Position numbers and translations under genes: made by a program. From Pseudomonas panipatensis (lineage in GTDB: Bacteria > Pseudomonadota > Gammaproteobacteria > Pseudomonadales > Pseudomonadaceae): DNA of 64,000 bases. Of this stretch, positions 1-9,254 are shown in pieces (the first letter of the stretch is position 1; every line of letters begins with the position of its first letter). The stretch covers positions 62,001 through 126,000 of the forward strand of contig NZ_FNDS01000003.1 of assembly GCF_900099785.1 (NCBI RefSeq). Reading direction: 5' to 3'. Below the pieces are notes generated by a model. That model was not told the origin of the DNA. It searched no databases and saw only the letters and a program-made list of their open reading frames with translations.

Positions 1-435
1 GAATTCCTCGCTCCCCTGCGCATCCAGGGCTTGGCCGGGCGCTGGCTGGAGCAGGCCTGGGCGCAAGGCGCGGAGGCCTACAAGGGTATCAGCGTGAGCG
101 GCTTCCCCAATTTGTTCATCCTCTACGGGCCGAACACCAACCTCGGGCACAGCTCCATCGTCTACATGCTGGAGAGCCAGTACCCCTACGTGCTGGCCTG
201 CCTGCAGCGCTTGCGCGAGCACGGCCTGCGCTATCTGGACGTGAAGCCGGAGGTGCAGCGTGCCTATAACCAGAAGCTCCAGCACGCCCTGCAACACACC
301 GTGTGGGAGCGTGGTTGCGACAGTTGGTACAAGACCGCCGAAGGGCGCAATACCAACAACTGGCCGGGCTTCACCTTCGTCTATCGCCAGCAGACCCGCC
401 ACCCGGAGTTCGCCGACTATGAATGCGCCCGTTGA
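1..435 (+). CDS. Flavin-containing (Baeyer-Villiger type) monooxygenase, C-terminal part only
   Basis: The frame is open from the first base and ends in TGA, so the 5' part lies outside the window. The visible 144 residues match the C-terminal third of class B flavoprotein monooxygenases: a GxW..AW stretch, then VSGFPNLFILYGPNTNLGHS, which is characteristic of Baeyer-Villiger and related NADPH/FAD enzymes that insert oxygen into ketones. The FAD and NADPH GxGxxG motifs would lie upstream and cannot be checked. The stop codon overlaps the start of the following esterase by 17 bases, so the two are co-transcribed. The true substrate cannot be read from this fragment. Confidence 0.85.
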   Translation, partial: EFLAPLRIQGLAGRWLEQAWAQGAEAYKGISVSGFPNLFILYGPNTNLGHSSIVYMLESQYPYVLACLQRLREHGLRYLDVKPEVQRAYNQKLQHALQHTVWERGCDSWYKTAEGRNTNNWPGFTFVYRQQTRHPEFADYECAR

Positions 436-1360
436 AATCCTGCCGCCGACCAGCGCTGGCCAGCGCCTGCTCAGTACCCTGCTGCGGGGAACCTTGCGCC
501 TGCTGTTCCGTGGCCTGATCCGCCCGCCGTTGCCGGTTGCCGCGCAGCGCCTGATCCTGCGCGGACTGACCCTGGCCACCCGGAGCCCGCGCGGCGTCCG
601 ACGCAGTCACGAGCCGGTGGCCGGCGTGCCCTGCGAGTGGCAGCGCCCGCCCCGTGCGCAGGGGCGGGTGATTCTCTACCTGCACGGCGGCGCCTATCTG
701 CTGGGGTCGCCGGCGACGCACCGGGCGATCACCGCCAACCTGGCCCGCCTGGCCGCCGCCGAGGTCTGCGCGGTGGATTACCGGCTGGCTCCCGAGTATC
801 GCTATCCGGCGCCGCTGGAAGACGCCCTGGCGGTCTACCAGGCGTTGCTCGCGCGCGGCGTGCCGGCGGCGGACATCGCCGTCGCCGGCGACTCCGCCGG
901 TGGCCACCTGGCCTTGCAACTGGCCCTGGCGCTGAAGGCCCGGGGCCAACCCTTGCCCGGCGCCCTGGTGGTGTTCTCGCCCTGTACCGATTTCACCTGC
1001 GCGCACTGGCACCAGCCGCCGGCCGGCGATCCCCTGATCAGCCGTGCCTGGGTGGAAAGCGCCGTGGCGCTGTTCTGTCCGCCGGGGCTGGCGCACGACT
1101 CGCCTCAGCTCTCACCGTTGTTCGCCGACCTGAGCGGCCTGCCGCCGCTGTTGATCCAGGTCGGCGAGGACGAGGTGTTGCGCAACGACAGCCTGCGCCT
1201 GGCGGCGAAGGCGCGGGAACAGGGCGTGGTCGTCGAGTTGCAGCGCTACCGCGACTGCTGGCATGTGTTCCAGGCCCACGCCGGGGTCTTGCAGGTCGCC
1301 GACCGCGCGCTGGCCGAGGTGGCGGGGTTTCTCGCCTGCGTGCAGGGAGGAGGGCGCTGA
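419..1360 (+). CDS. Alpha/beta hydrolase fold-3 (HSL family) esterase
   Basis: 313-residue esterase of the hormone-sensitive-lipase family. The oxyanion-hole motif HGG is at about residues 89-91 and the nucleophile elbow GDSAGG has Ser159. The acid lies in GEDEVLRND (about 251-257) and the base is His282 in CWHVF, so the triad is complete. The ATG at 419 lies inside the end of the monooxygenase gene; longer in-frame starts would extend the overlap without adding esterase-like sequence. It presumably hydrolyses the ester made by the upstream monooxygenase. The next gene starts on its stop codon (ATGA), so the three genes are translationally coupled. The family assignment is firm; the substrate is inferred from context. 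Confidence 0.9.
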   Translation: MNAPVEILPPTSAGQRLLSTLLRGTLRLLFRGLIRPPLPVAAQRLILRGLTLATRSPRGVRRSHEPVAGVPCEWQRPPRAQGRVILYLHGGAYLLGSPATHRAITANLARLAAAEVCAVDYRLAPEYRYPAPLEDALAVYQALLARGVPAADIAVAGDSAGGHLALQLALALKARGQPLPGALVVFSPCTDFTCAHWHQPPAGDPLISRAWVESAVALFCPPGLAHDSPQLSPLFADLSGLPPLLIQVGEDEVLRNDSLRLAAKAREQGVVVELQRYRDCWHVFQAHAGVLQVADRALAEVAGFLACVQGGGR

Positions 1361-2121
1361 TGGACAGTATCCTGATCAGCGGAGCGGCCTCCGGCATCGG
1401 CGCGGCCAGCGCCCGGCTGTTCCATGCGCGGGGCTGGCGGGTCGGCCTGCTGGATATGAACGGCGACGCCCTCGAACGCCTCTCCGAGGGGCTCGGCGGC
1501 GCCTGGCGGCGGGTCCTCGATGTCACCGATGGCGCGGCGGTGCGCGCGGCGCTGGCGGATTTCGTCGGTGCCGGCGACGGCCGCCTGCGCCTGCTCTTCA
1601 ACTGTGCGGGCGTGCTGCGTTTCGGCCGTTTCGAGGAGATCGCCGTGGAGGAGCATGGGCGCTTGCTGGCGATCAACGTCCAGGGCCTGCTGAATTGCTG
1701 TCACGCGGCCTTCCCGTACCTGAAGGCCACGCCGGGCGCGCAAGTGCTGAACATGGGCTCGGCCTCGGGGCTGTATGGGGTGCCGGAGATGGCCAGCTAC
1801 TCCGCCTCCAAGTTCGCCGTGCGCGGGCTGACCGAGGCGCTGGAGCTGGAGTGGCGTCGCCATGGCATCCGCGTCGCCGACCTGATGCCGCCCTTCGTGC
1901 GCACGCCGATGGTCACCAGCCAGACGGTCGAGCCGCCGGTGCTGCGCCGGCTCGGCGTGACCCTGACGGCCGAGGACATCGCCGCGGCGGCCTGGCGCCA
2001 GGCGCGAAGCGGCAAGGTACACCGCCCGATCGGCGCGTTGTTTCGCGCCATGTACTGGTCCGGGCAATTGTCGCCGCCGGCGCTGAACCGTTGGGTGATG
2101 GCCTGGCTCAGTCGCGACTGA
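1360..2121 (+). CDS. Short-chain dehydrogenase/reductase (SDR)
   Basis: 253-residue classical SDR. It has the Rossmann nucleotide motif GAASGIG (8-14), NCAG (81-84), and catalytic Ser134, Tyr147 and Lys151 (YSASK). The residue after the second beta strand is Asp (LLDMNGD), which favours NAD(H) over NADP(H). The start ATG overlaps the stop of the esterase as ATGA. In a monooxygenase-esterase-dehydrogenase operon, the likely role is to oxidise the alcohol released from the ester. The exact substrate is unknown. Confidence 0.9.
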   Translation: MDSILISGAASGIGAASARLFHARGWRVGLLDMNGDALERLSEGLGGAWRRVLDVTDGAAVRAALADFVGAGDGRLRLLFNCAGVLRFGRFEEIAVEEHGRLLAINVQGLLNCCHAAFPYLKATPGAQVLNMGSASGLYGVPEMASYSASKFAVRGLTEALELEWRRHGIRVADLMPPFVRTPMVTSQTVEPPVLRRLGVTLTAEDIAAAAWRQARSGKVHRPIGALFRAMYWSGQLSPPALNRWVMAWLSRD

Positions 2122-2153
2122 GCGCCGTGCCGATGATCGCCCTGCGGGCGTGG

Positions 2154-2184
2154 GCGCGGCGGCCGGGCTGCCCAGCCGCCGCGC
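2154..2184. terminator. Hairpin between convergent genes
   Basis: A perfect 10-bp GC-only stem (GCGCGGCGGC / GCCGCCGCGC) with an 11-base loop lies between the convergent SDR and ppk2 genes. There is no U-run, so it may act as a bidirectional pause or Rho-assisted terminator. Confidence 0.5.
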
Positions 2185-2206
2185 GCTGCCGGTCCGGCCG
2201 GCCGCT

Positions 2207-3028
2207 TCAGAACAGGTTGGCGATGCGCTTGAAGGGGTAGTCCGGCTCGACATAGCCCGCGGGTTTCTGCCGCTTGGGCAGTGTCACGTCGGGACGTTGC
2301 ACCGGCTCGTAGGGGATCTGCGCCAGGACATGGCTGATGATGTTCAGCCGCGCGCGTTTCTTCACGTCGGCATCGACCACGAACCAGGGCGCCCAGGCGG
2401 TATCCGACGCCTGGATCATCTCGTCGCGGGCGCGGGAGTAGTCGTACCAGTGGCGGTAGGACTTGAGGTCCATCGGCGAGAGCTTCCATATCTTGCGCCC
2501 GTCGGTGATGCGCGCCTTCAGGCGCCGCTCCTGCTCTTCCATGCTGACGTCCAGCCAGTACTTGAGGACCAGGATGCCGGCATCGACCAGGGACTTTTCC
2601 AGGAATGGCACCGCTTCGAGGAATTCTTTGCTCTGTTGCTCGGTGCAGAAGCCCATCACCCGCTCGACGCCGGCGCGGTTGTACCAGCTGCGGTCGAATA
2701 TGGTCACCTCGCCAGCGGCCGGCAGGTGGGGGATGTAGCGTTGCAGGTAGAGTTGGGTCCTTTCTCGTTCCGTGGGCGCGGGCAGGGTGACGATCCGGAA
2801 CACGCGCGGGTCGACGCGTTCGGTCAGCGCCTTGATGGCGCCGCCTTTGCCGGCGCCATCGCGGCCCTCGAAGAGAATGCAGACCTTGGTGCCGCTGTGC
2901 ACCACCCATTCCTGCAGGGCCACCAGCTCGACCTGCAGGCGTTCCAGTTCGCGGCGATAGCGCTTGCCGCCAAGCGGTCGCGGCTCGTCCGATGCGGCCG
3001 AGGCGCGGGGCTGTTTGTCTTTGCTCAT
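2207..3028 (-). CDS. ppk2: Polyphosphate kinase 2 (PPK2 family)
   Basis: 273-residue PPK2-type nucleotide kinase that transfers phosphate between polyphosphate and nucleoside diphosphates in the cytosol. The Walker A-like motif GRDGAGKGG is at about 55-63 and the Walker B/lid motif FDRSWYNRAG at 111-120, as in single-domain (class I) PPK2 enzymes. The ATG at 3028 is preceded by AAGGGAAG; an upstream in-frame extension lacks family similarity. Pseudomonas genomes carry several PPK2 paralogues, and I cannot tell from sequence alone which one this is or whether ADP or GDP is preferred. It is monocistronic, with about 470 bases of gene-free DNA on its promoter side. Confidence 0.93.
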   Translation of the reverse strand: MSKDKQPRASAASDEPRPLGGKRYRRELERLQVELVALQEWVVHSGTKVCILFEGRDGAGKGGAIKALTERVDPRVFRIVTLPAPTERERTQLYLQRYIPHLPAAGEVTIFDRSWYNRAGVERVMGFCTEQQSKEFLEAVPFLEKSLVDAGILVLKYWLDVSMEEQERRLKARITDGRKIWKLSPMDLKSYRHWYDYSRARDEMIQASDTAWAPWFVVDADVKKRARLNIISHVLAQIPYEPVQRPDVTLPKRQKPAGYVEPDYPFKRIANLF

Positions 3029-3498
3029 GAGGCTTCCCTTGTTTGCCAGTTGCTGCGGGCTCCGGCCGCTGCAGCGGCCGGGCGTCTGGGCCAAGGGTCG
3101 GACGTTGCGCAGGTGCCCGGGCGTGACGGAGATCATGGGAGCGGTGGTGGCGGAATTTCCCCTGGCCGTCGAGGCGTCATCCTACGAAAACACCTCAGTC
3201 GCTGACGGCGTTTGCCCGCGCGCGGGGCACTGCCGCCTGTCGCCGTCGAAACCGCGCATCGTCTCTAGGAGCGGCATTCCAGCGCCAATGGCGCTACTCT
3301 GAGAGCTATTGGTCGCGGTTTCATTTCGGTACCCCGAGTCTTTTTGCACGATCGCCGAAATTGGCGACCAATTGGGGACGTTGAATCATTTCTCGTTTCC
3401 GTGGCGCTACAAGCTATCCGTCGCATGTTCAGCTCGGCCCAGGCATGCGTATGCCGGGAAAACTCGGTGAAACCCTGAATGTCTAGGAGGTGCGTACC
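3029..3498. other. Gene-free region between divergent ppk2 and the RraB-like gene
   Basis: About 470 bases with no convincing coding sequence. It must hold the promoters of the two divergent genes. The only clear structure is a nested inverted repeat at 3309-3371 (separate entry). A possible -35 (TTGAAT at 3381) has no well-spaced -10 partner, so no promoter is claimed. Confidence 0.6.
3309..3371. repeat. Nested inverted repeat in leader region
   Basis: TTGGTCGC (3309-3316) pairs with GCGACCAA (3364-3371), and inside it ATTTCGG (3323-3329) pairs with CCGAAAT (3355-3361). This gives a two-part stem with an asymmetric bulge and a loop of about 25 bases containing TTTTT. It lies about 130 bases before the RraB-like start, so it could be a structured leader, a small RNA or an operator. 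Confidence 0.5.
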
Positions 3499-3840
3499 AT
3501 GGAAAAGCCCCTCTCCGAGGATATCAGCGTCAATGTGCTACGGCGGATGAAGGAGGGTGGTTTCGACTTCGCCCGCATCCATCCGATCGACTTCTTCGCC
3601 ATCTTTCCCGATGAACAGACCGCCCGTAAGGCCGCCCGACAGTTTCGCGGCGAATCCTTGAGAGCCCAGGTCGAAGCCCGCGCCGACGGTGGCTGGAACC
3701 TGCAGATCAGCAAGGTGATGTTCGCCACCCACGCCGGCATAGGCGCCTTCGAGCACGACCTGGAGGAAATCGTGGTGCCGCTCGGCGGTGTACTCGATGG
3801 CTGGGGCGTGACCCAGGAAGTTTCCGCTCTGCATCCCTGA
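3499..3840 (+). CDS. RraB-like ribonuclease E inhibitor family protein
   Basis: 113-residue soluble acidic protein. The core FDFARIHPIDFFAIFPDEQTARKAARQF, followed by a strand-helix pattern and an EHDLEEIV segment, matches the ferredoxin-like RraB fold (regulators of RNase E activity). The start is well defined: GGAGG at 3486-3490 sits 8 bases before ATG. An upstream GTG at 3490 overlaps the ribosome-binding site and is rejected. It is probably monocistronic. The function is inferred from the family; direct RNase E binding cannot be read from sequence. Together with rraA at 56246, the window encodes members of both RNase E regulator families. Confidence 0.7.
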   Translation: MEKPLSEDISVNVLRRMKEGGFDFARIHPIDFFAIFPDEQTARKAARQFRGESLRAQVEARADGGWNLQISKVMFATHAGIGAFEHDLEEIVVPLGGVLDGWGVTQEVSALHP

Positions 3841-4002
3841 TTCATCGGCTTGTCACCCCGCCGCGCCGTTCCGGCCGGCGGTTTCCCTTCCGTCTTCCGC
3901 GCTGGCCCGCGCCACCCGCCCTGGGTGGCGCGGGTTCCGCGCGGGTACGCTGGGGGTTATGGTCGCGCGCCTTTTGCGGCAGACTGCCGCACGGAGGTGA
4001 GC

Positions 4003-4707
4003 ATGACCGACATTCTGATTCTGACCCACGCCGATTTCTGTCCACCCGGCCACCTGGCCGCGGTGCTCGACCGTGCCGGCCTGGACTTCGAGGTGCGCCG
4101 CGCCGACCACGGCGAGCTGGACGGCTACGACCTGGAGCGACCGAAAGCGGTGGCCATCATGGGCGGGCCGATGAGCGTGAACGACGACCTGCCCTGGCTG
4201 CGCGACGAACTGGCGGCCTTGCGCCGTTTCATCGCGCGCGAGGTGCCGATGATCGGCCACTGCCTGGGCGGCCAGTTGCTGGCCAAGGCCCTGGGCGCGG
4301 CGATCCGCCACCAGGGCTACACCGAAATGGGCTGGCAGCCGATGCGCCGCCTGGCATCCGCCAGTCCCTGGCTGGCGCACCTGCCGGACGAATTCCCGAT
4401 CTACCAGTGGCACGGCGATACCTTCGAGCTGCCGGACGGCGCCGAGCACCTGCTGTCGAGCCCCTGGTGCGCCAACCAGGGCTTCAGTTGGGGCGGATTC
4501 ATCCTCGGCCTGCAAGGCCACCCGGAGATGACCGAGGAACTGGTCAGTGGCTGGATCAACGGCTGGCCGGAATACCTCGACCCCAGCCAGCCGAGCCAGG
4601 AAACGGCGCAGGTGATGCTCGCCGAGTTGCCGCGCAAGGTGGCCGAGCTGAACCGCGTGGCCGAGGGCTTCTACGCCCACTGGCTGAAGCTCGCGCGGCT
4701 GGCCTAG
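4003..4707 (+). CDS. Class I glutamine amidotransferase-like protein
   Basis: 234 residues of the stand-alone GATase1/GMP-synthase-like group. The nucleophile Cys87 lies in GHCLGGQLL, and the His-x-Glu pair is in LQGHPEMTEE, so the glutaminase triad is intact. No synthetase domain is attached. The ATG at 4003 follows GGAGG with 5-base spacing. It converges on patD. Relatives are often annotated as putative GMP synthases or as gamma-glutamyl peptidases; nearness to a polyamine locus hints at a gamma-glutamyl-polyamine or amino-acid substrate, but that is inference. Confidence 0.85.
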   Translation: MTDILILTHADFCPPGHLAAVLDRAGLDFEVRRADHGELDGYDLERPKAVAIMGGPMSVNDDLPWLRDELAALRRFIAREVPMIGHCLGGQLLAKALGAAIRHQGYTEMGWQPMRRLASASPWLAHLPDEFPIYQWHGDTFELPDGAEHLLSSPWCANQGFSWGGFILGLQGHPEMTEELVSGWINGWPEYLDPSQPSQETAQVMLAELPRKVAELNRVAEGFYAHWLKLARLA

Positions 4708-4722
4708 GGCGGCTGACCGCCC
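4707..4722. terminator. Short GC hairpin between convergent genes
   Basis: GGGCGG-CTGA-CCGCCC directly at the end of the amidotransferase gene. There is no U-run; weak support as a terminator. Confidence 0.35.
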
Positions 4723-4776
4723 GTGGCCAACCGCCCGTGATTATCCGCCGCCGGCCGGGATGGCGAGAGCGGCGGC

Positions 4777-6201
4777 TCAGTGCTTGATCATGATGTGCCG
4801 CGCCACCGTGTAGTCCTCCAGCCCGTACATCGACAGGTCCTTGCCGTAGCCGGACTGCTTGAAGCCGCCGTGGGGCATTTCGCTGCACAGCATGAAGTGC
4901 GTGTTGACCCAGGTGCAGCCGTACTGCAGGCGCGCGGCGACCCGCGCGGCGCGGCTGACGTCGCGGGTCCAGACCGACGAGGCGAGACCGTACTCGGAGT
5001 CGTTGGCCCAGCGGATGGCTTCCTCGGCATCGCTGAACGGCGTCACCGACACCACCGGACCGAAGACTTCGCTGCGCACGATTTCATCGTCCTGTTGCGC
5101 GTTGGCCACCACCGTCGGCTGGTAGAAGAACCCATGCCCGGCAACCGGGCCGCCACCGGTGGCGATGCGGATGTGCGGGCTGGCCTTGGCCCGTTCGACG
5201 AAGCCGGAGACGCGCTCGCGCTGGCTGGCGCTGATCAGCGGGCCCAGCTCGGTGGCCGGGTCGTGCTGCTGGCCGGTCTTCAGGGTCGATACCGCGCTGG
5301 CCAGGTCGGCGACGAAGTTGTCGTAGATCTTCTTGCCGGCATAGATGCGGCAGGCCGCGGTGCAGTCCTGGCCGGCGTTGTAGAAGCCGAAGGTGCGGAT
5401 GCCGGCGACCACGTCGGCCAGGTCGGCGTCGTCGAAGACGATCACCGGAGCCTTGCCGCCCAGTTCCATGTGCAGGCGTTTCACGCTGTCCGCGGCGCTG
5501 CGGATGATGGCCTTGCCGGTGCCCACCGAGCCGGTCAGCGAGACCATGCGCACCAGCGCGTGCTCGACCAGCGGGCTGCCCACCGTGGGGCCGCGGCCGC
5601 AGACGATGTTGACCACCCCGGCGGGGAGCAGCTCGGCAAGGAACTCGGCGACGCGCAGGGCGGTCAGCGGCGTCTGCTCGGACGGCTTGAGCACCACGCA
5701 GTTGCCTGCCGCCAGGGCCGGAGCGAGCTTCCAGGCGGCCATCATCAGCGGGTAGTTCCAGGGAGCGATGGAGGCGACCACGCCGACCGGGTCGCGGCGC
5801 AGCATCGAGGTGAAGCCGGGCAGGTACTCGCCGGCCGCCGAGCCGGGCAGGCAGCGGCTGGCCCCGGCGAAGAAGCGGAACACGTCGGCGATCGCCGGGA
5901 TCTCGTCGTTCAGCGCGGCGCTATAAGGCTTGCCGCAGTTCAGCGATTCCAGGCCGGCCAGTTCGCCGGCGTGCGCCTCGATCTTGTCGGCCAGGCGCAG
6001 CAGGAGCATGGCGCGATCCTTGGGCGCGGTCTGCGACCAACCGTCGAAGGCCGCGTCGGCGGCGCGCACCGCCGCGTCGACCTGCGACTCGCTGGCTTCG
6101 CCGACCTGGCAGACCACCTCGCCATTGACCGGGTTGAGGATGTCCAGGACGTCGCCTTCGCCGGCGACGAGCTGGCCATTGAGCAGCAGCTTGGTTTGCA
6201 T
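4777..6201 (-). CDS. patD: Gamma-aminobutyraldehyde dehydrogenase (PatD/YdcW type)
   Basis: 474-residue NAD-dependent aldehyde dehydrogenase, the same length as E. coli PatD. General base Glu246 (HMELGGKAP) and nucleophile Cys280 ([11 protein letters not shown]) are present, and the GS-T-G cofactor loop SLTGSVGTG is intact. The GQDCTA sequence and the SMYGLEDYT end are typical of the betaine/aminobutyraldehyde subgroup. The enzyme oxidises 4-aminobutanal from putrescine to GABA. ATG 6201 follows GGAGG with 7-base spacing; an adjacent GTG is less likely. It is the last gene of the ydc-type transporter operon, 73 bases after the permease, as in enteric ydcSTUV-patD. Confidence 0.88.
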   Translation of the reverse strand: MQTKLLLNGQLVAGEGDVLDILNPVNGEVVCQVGEASESQVDAAVRAADAAFDGWSQTAPKDRAMLLLRLADKIEAHAGELAGLESLNCGKPYSAALNDEIPAIADVFRFFAGASRCLPGSAAGEYLPGFTSMLRRDPVGVVASIAPWNYPLMMAAWKLAPALAAGNCVVLKPSEQTPLTALRVAEFLAELLPAGVVNIVCGRGPTVGSPLVEHALVRMVSLTGSVGTGKAIIRSAADSVKRLHMELGGKAPVIVFDDADLADVVAGIRTFGFYNAGQDCTAACRIYAGKKIYDNFVADLASAVSTLKTGQQHDPATELGPLISASQRERVSGFVERAKASPHIRIATGGGPVAGHGFFYQPTVVANAQQDDEIVRSEVFGPVVSVTPFSDAEEAIRWANDSEYGLASSVWTRDVSRAARVAARLQYGCTWVNTHFMLCSEMPHGGFKQSGYGKDLSMYGLEDYTVARHIMIKH

Positions 6202-6274
6202 CACGGGGCCTCCGATGGAGCCTGGGAAACGCCCTCCGCGCGAAGCAAGAGGGGGCTCGGGTGGTTACGCCTGG

Positions 6275-7084
6275 TCACTTGCCACCCCCCGCGACATCGC
6301 TGGTTCCGCGGGTCAGGTAGTAGGCGCCGAGGATCGGCAGCATGGTCGCCAGCATCACCAGCATGGCCACCACGTTGGTAATGGGCACGTCGCGCGGGCG
6401 GGACAGCTGGTTGAGCAGCCACAGCGGCAGGGTCCGTTCGTGGCCGGCGGTGAAGGTGGTGACGATGATTTCGTCGAAGGACAGCGCGAAGGCCAGCATG
6501 CCGCCGGCCAGCAGGGCGGTGGCGATGTTCGGCAGGACCACGTAGCGGAAGGTCTGCCAGCCGTCGGCGCCAAGGTCCATGGAGGCTTCGATGAGGCTGA
6601 AGGCGGTGCGGCGGAAGCGCGCGATCACGTTGTTGTAGACGATCACCACGCAGAAGGTCGCATGGCCGATGACGATGGTCATGACGCCCGGTTCGATGCC
6701 CAGGGTCTTGAACGCCGAGAGCAGGGCGATACCGGTGATGATGCCGGGCAGGGCGATCGGCAGGATCAGCATCAGCGAGATGCCTTCCTTGCCGAAGAAG
6801 TCGCGGCGGTACAGCGCGGCGGCGGCCAGGGTGCCGAGGAGCATGGCGATCAGGGTGGCGATGCAGGCGATCTTTACCGACAGGCCGATGGCATCGAGCA
6901 CGTCGCCGCGCTGGGCGACGTCGGCGAACCACTTCAGGGTGAAGCCCTGCAGCGGGAAGCTATAGGCCGACTCCTCGGTGTTGAAGGCATACAGCAGGAT
7001 CACCAGGATCGGGAAGTGCAGGAACAGCAACCCGCCCCAGGCGGCCAGGCGCAGCCCCCAGGAGGCTTTCCCTTCAGAGCGCAT
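6275..7084 (-). CDS. ydcV: ABC transporter permease, polyamine type (YdcV-like)
   Basis: 269-residue inner-membrane permease with about six transmembrane helices. The EAA loop [22 protein letters not shown], which contacts the ATPase, is present. It belongs to the PotC branch of spermidine/putrescine importers. The start ATG overlaps the end of the partner permease by 11 bases, indicating translational coupling. With the ATPase, second permease, binding protein and PatD it forms a complete uptake and catabolism module. Polyamine specificity is inferred from synteny with the E. coli ydc locus. Confidence 0.85.
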   Translation of the reverse strand: MRSEGKASWGLRLAAWGGLLFLHFPILVILLYAFNTEESAYSFPLQGFTLKWFADVAQRGDVLDAIGLSVKIACIATLIAMLLGTLAAAALYRRDFFGKEGISLMLILPIALPGIITGIALLSAFKTLGIEPGVMTIVIGHATFCVVIVYNNVIARFRRTAFSLIEASMDLGADGWQTFRYVVLPNIATALLAGGMLAFALSFDEIIVTTFTAGHERTLPLWLLNQLSRPRDVPITNVVAMLVMLATMLPILGAYYLTRGTSDVAGGGK

Positions 7085-7985
7085 CGAAAGCCCCCAGCCG
7101 TTTGGCGATGGACAGGTAGATGGCGATCAGCACGATCGGCACCAGGGTGAAAGAGGCGGCCAGCGGCATGTTGCCCACCGCGCCCTGCTGCACATAGACC
7201 ATGGTGCCGATGAACAGCCCGCTGGGACCGATCAGCTGCGGAATGATGAAGTCGCCGAGGGTCAGGCTGAAGGTGAAGATCGAACCGGCCACCACGCCGG
7301 GGAAGGCCAGCGGCAGGATGACCAGGAAAAACGTCTGCCGTGGTTGCGCGCCGAGGTCAGCCGAGGCTTGCAGCAGCGACGGCGGCAGGCGCTCCAGGGC
7401 GGCCTGGATCGGCAGGATCATGAACGGCAGCCAGATGTAGGTGAACACCCAGAAGCGCCCCAGGTGCGAGGTGGACAGGGTATTGCCGCCGACCCAGGGC
7501 ACCTCCAGCAGCAGGTTCAACGGACCGAGCAGGTGCAGCTTCTCGATCAGCCAGTAGAGGATACCGCCCTTGGCCAGGATCACCGTCCAGGCGTAGGCCT
7601 TGACGATGTAACTGGCCCACATCGGCAGCATCACCGCGATGTAGAAGAAGGCCTTTTCCTTCGGCCCGGCGAAACGCGCCATGAAATAGGCGATGGGGAA
7701 GGCCAGCACCGCGCTGGCCAGCGACACCGCGATGGCCATGCCCAGGGTGCGCAGGACGATGTCGTAGTTGGCCGGATTGAACAGTACCCGGTAGTTGGCC
7801 AGGGTCAGCTCCGGGGTCACCGCCATGGTGAAGTCGTCGAAGGTATAGAAGCTCTGCCAGAGCAGGGCGAACAGCGAGCCGATGTAGATCACGCCGAACC
7901 ACAGCAGCGGCGGCACCAGCAACAGCAGCAGGTAGAGGGTGCTGCGCCGGTAGAGGAAGCTGGACAGCGCGCGCGTCGGGCTCAT
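7074..7985 (-). CDS. ydcU: ABC transporter permease, polyamine type (YdcU-like)
   Basis: 303-residue permease of the PotB branch, with six predicted transmembrane helices starting near residue 15 ([20 protein letters not shown]). The EAA-type loop [24 protein letters not shown] is present. The start overlaps the stop of the ATPase gene by four bases (ATGA), and its end overlaps the next permease. It pairs with the YdcV-like protein to form the membrane channel of the importer. Confidence 0.85.
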   Translation of the reverse strand: MSPTRALSSFLYRRSTLYLLLLLVPPLLWFGVIYIGSLFALLWQSFYTFDDFTMAVTPELTLANYRVLFNPANYDIVLRTLGMAIAVSLASAVLAFPIAYFMARFAGPKEKAFFYIAVMLPMWASYIVKAYAWTVILAKGGILYWLIEKLHLLGPLNLLLEVPWVGGNTLSTSHLGRFWVFTYIWLPFMILPIQAALERLPPSLLQASADLGAQPRQTFFLVILPLAFPGVVAGSIFTFSLTLGDFIIPQLIGPSGLFIGTMVYVQQGAVGNMPLAASFTLVPIVLIAIYLSIAKRLGAFDAL

Positions 7986-9001
7986 GGCGTCGGTTCCTCG
8001 CGCAGCGGCACCAGGGCACTGCGGGCCCAGCAGGCGCGCACCGAGTCGCCGGGTTGTGGGCGCGCCTCCTCGCGTTCGCCGTTGGGCAGCGCGGCGCTCA
8101 GCCGGCCGCCCTCGTCCAGGGCGATCTCGTAGCGGCTGTTGGCGCCCATGTACTGCACATCGACCAGGGTGCCGGTGATTTCCAGTTCACCGTCTCGCGC
8201 CTGGCCGAACCGCACATGCTCCGGCCGCAGCGACCAGGCGCCGGGGGCGCCGAGCAAGCGTTGGGCGATGGCGCCGCGCAGGACGTTGGCGGTGCCGACG
8301 AACTCGGCGACGAAGGGCGTGGCCGGCCGCATGTAGAGATTGCGCGGGGTATCGACCTGCTCGATGCGGCCCTTGTTGAACACCGCCACGCGGTCGGACA
8401 TGGACAGCGCTTCGTTCTGGTCGTGGGTGACGAAGATGAAGGTGATGCCCAGTTGGCGCTGCAGCTTCTTCAGCTCCACCTGCATCTGCTCGCGCAGCTT
8501 CAGGTCCAGCGCGCCCAGGGGTTCGTCGAGCAGCAGCACGCGCGGGCGATTGACCAGGGCGCGGGCCAGGGCCACGCGTTGGCGCTGGCCGCCGGACAGC
8601 TGCGCCGGTTTGCGGCTGCCATAGTCGGCGAGGGCGACCATGCCCAGCGCTTCCTCGGCGCGCTGGAGGCGTTCGGCCTTGGCCACGCCCTTGACCTTGA
8701 GGCCATAGGCGACGTTGTCCAGCACGTTCATGTGGGGGAACAGCGCGTAGTCCTGGAACACCGTGTTCACATCGCGCTGGTAGGGTGGCAGGCCGGCGGC
8801 CTCGTGACCATGGATGCGGATGGAACCGGCGGAGGGCTGCTCGAAGCCGGCGATCAGGCGCAGGCAGGTGGTCTTGCCCGAGCCCGAGGGGCCGAGCATG
8901 GAGAAGAACTCGCCATCGGGGATTTCGATGGACACCCGGTCGACGGCTTTCACCTCGCCGTAGTGGCGGCTCACCTCGGTGAACTGGACGGCTGTGGTCA
9001 T
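7982..9001 (-). CDS. ydcT: ABC transporter ATP-binding protein, polyamine type (PotA/YdcT-like)
   Basis: 339-residue ATPase. Walker A GPSGSGKTT (37-45), Q-loop FQDYALFPHMNV, signature LSGGQRQR (135-142), Walker B LLLDEPLGALD (156-166) and the H-switch THDQNEAL are all intact. The C-terminal about 100 residues form the TOBE/regulatory domain of the PotA-MalK group. It energises the two downstream permeases. The binding-protein gene lies upstream but is separated by 858 bases containing a foreign-looking cassette, so ydcT may need its own promoter or read-through from ydcS. Confidence 0.9.
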   Translation of the reverse strand: MTTAVQFTEVSRHYGEVKAVDRVSIEIPDGEFFSMLGPSGSGKTTCLRLIAGFEQPSAGSIRIHGHEAAGLPPYQRDVNTVFQDYALFPHMNVLDNVAYGLKVKGVAKAERLQRAEEALGMVALADYGSRKPAQLSGGQRQRVALARALVNRPRVLLLDEPLGALDLKLREQMQVELKKLQRQLGITFIFVTHDQNEALSMSDRVAVFNKGRIEQVDTPRNLYMRPATPFVAEFVGTANVLRGAIAQRLLGAPGAWSLRPEHVRFGQARDGELEITGTLVDVQYMGANSRYEIALDEGGRLSAALPNGEREEARPQPGDSVRACWARSALVPLREEPTP

Positions 9002-9134
9002 GGGGCTACTCGCGTGGCTGGTCGGCTACCTGAAAAGGTAGCGCATGGCGGCGAGGGTGCAGGCCGGGCGCTGGCGCCGGGGGCGCAGTCCGTAATGAAC
9101 CACGATGAACGGCGGACAAGCGTGCAGCGCTGGC

Positions 9135-9170
9135 GATGGGTAGCGTTGCGCTCAACGCCATCCTACGGGG
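9135..9170 (+). repeat. Dispersed 36-base repeat, copy A
   Basis: Sequence starting GATGGGTAGCG and ending CATCCTACGGGG. It matches copy B at 9735-9770 at 34 of 36 positions and in the same orientation. Together with B it brackets the small gene at 9447. The motif resembles the short CAACGCCATCCTAC-type intergenic repeats that are common in the P. aeruginosa group. Confidence 0.7.
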
Positions 9171-9254
9171 GCTGCCTGGCGCGTTGCCACGCCGATTGAC
9201 AGCCCCAACCCGACTGCCTAACGTGGCCGGGCCGCCCCACAGGGCGGTGCGGGA

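Noticed and set aside
637-1359. Long in-frame extension upstream of the SDR start
   Set aside because: It overlaps the whole esterase gene in another frame; the SDR begins at its Rossmann motif with an ATGA overlap.
3381-3413. TTGAAT...TACAAG as a sigma-70 promoter of the RraB-like gene
   Set aside because: The spacer is 21 bases, too long for a confident call.
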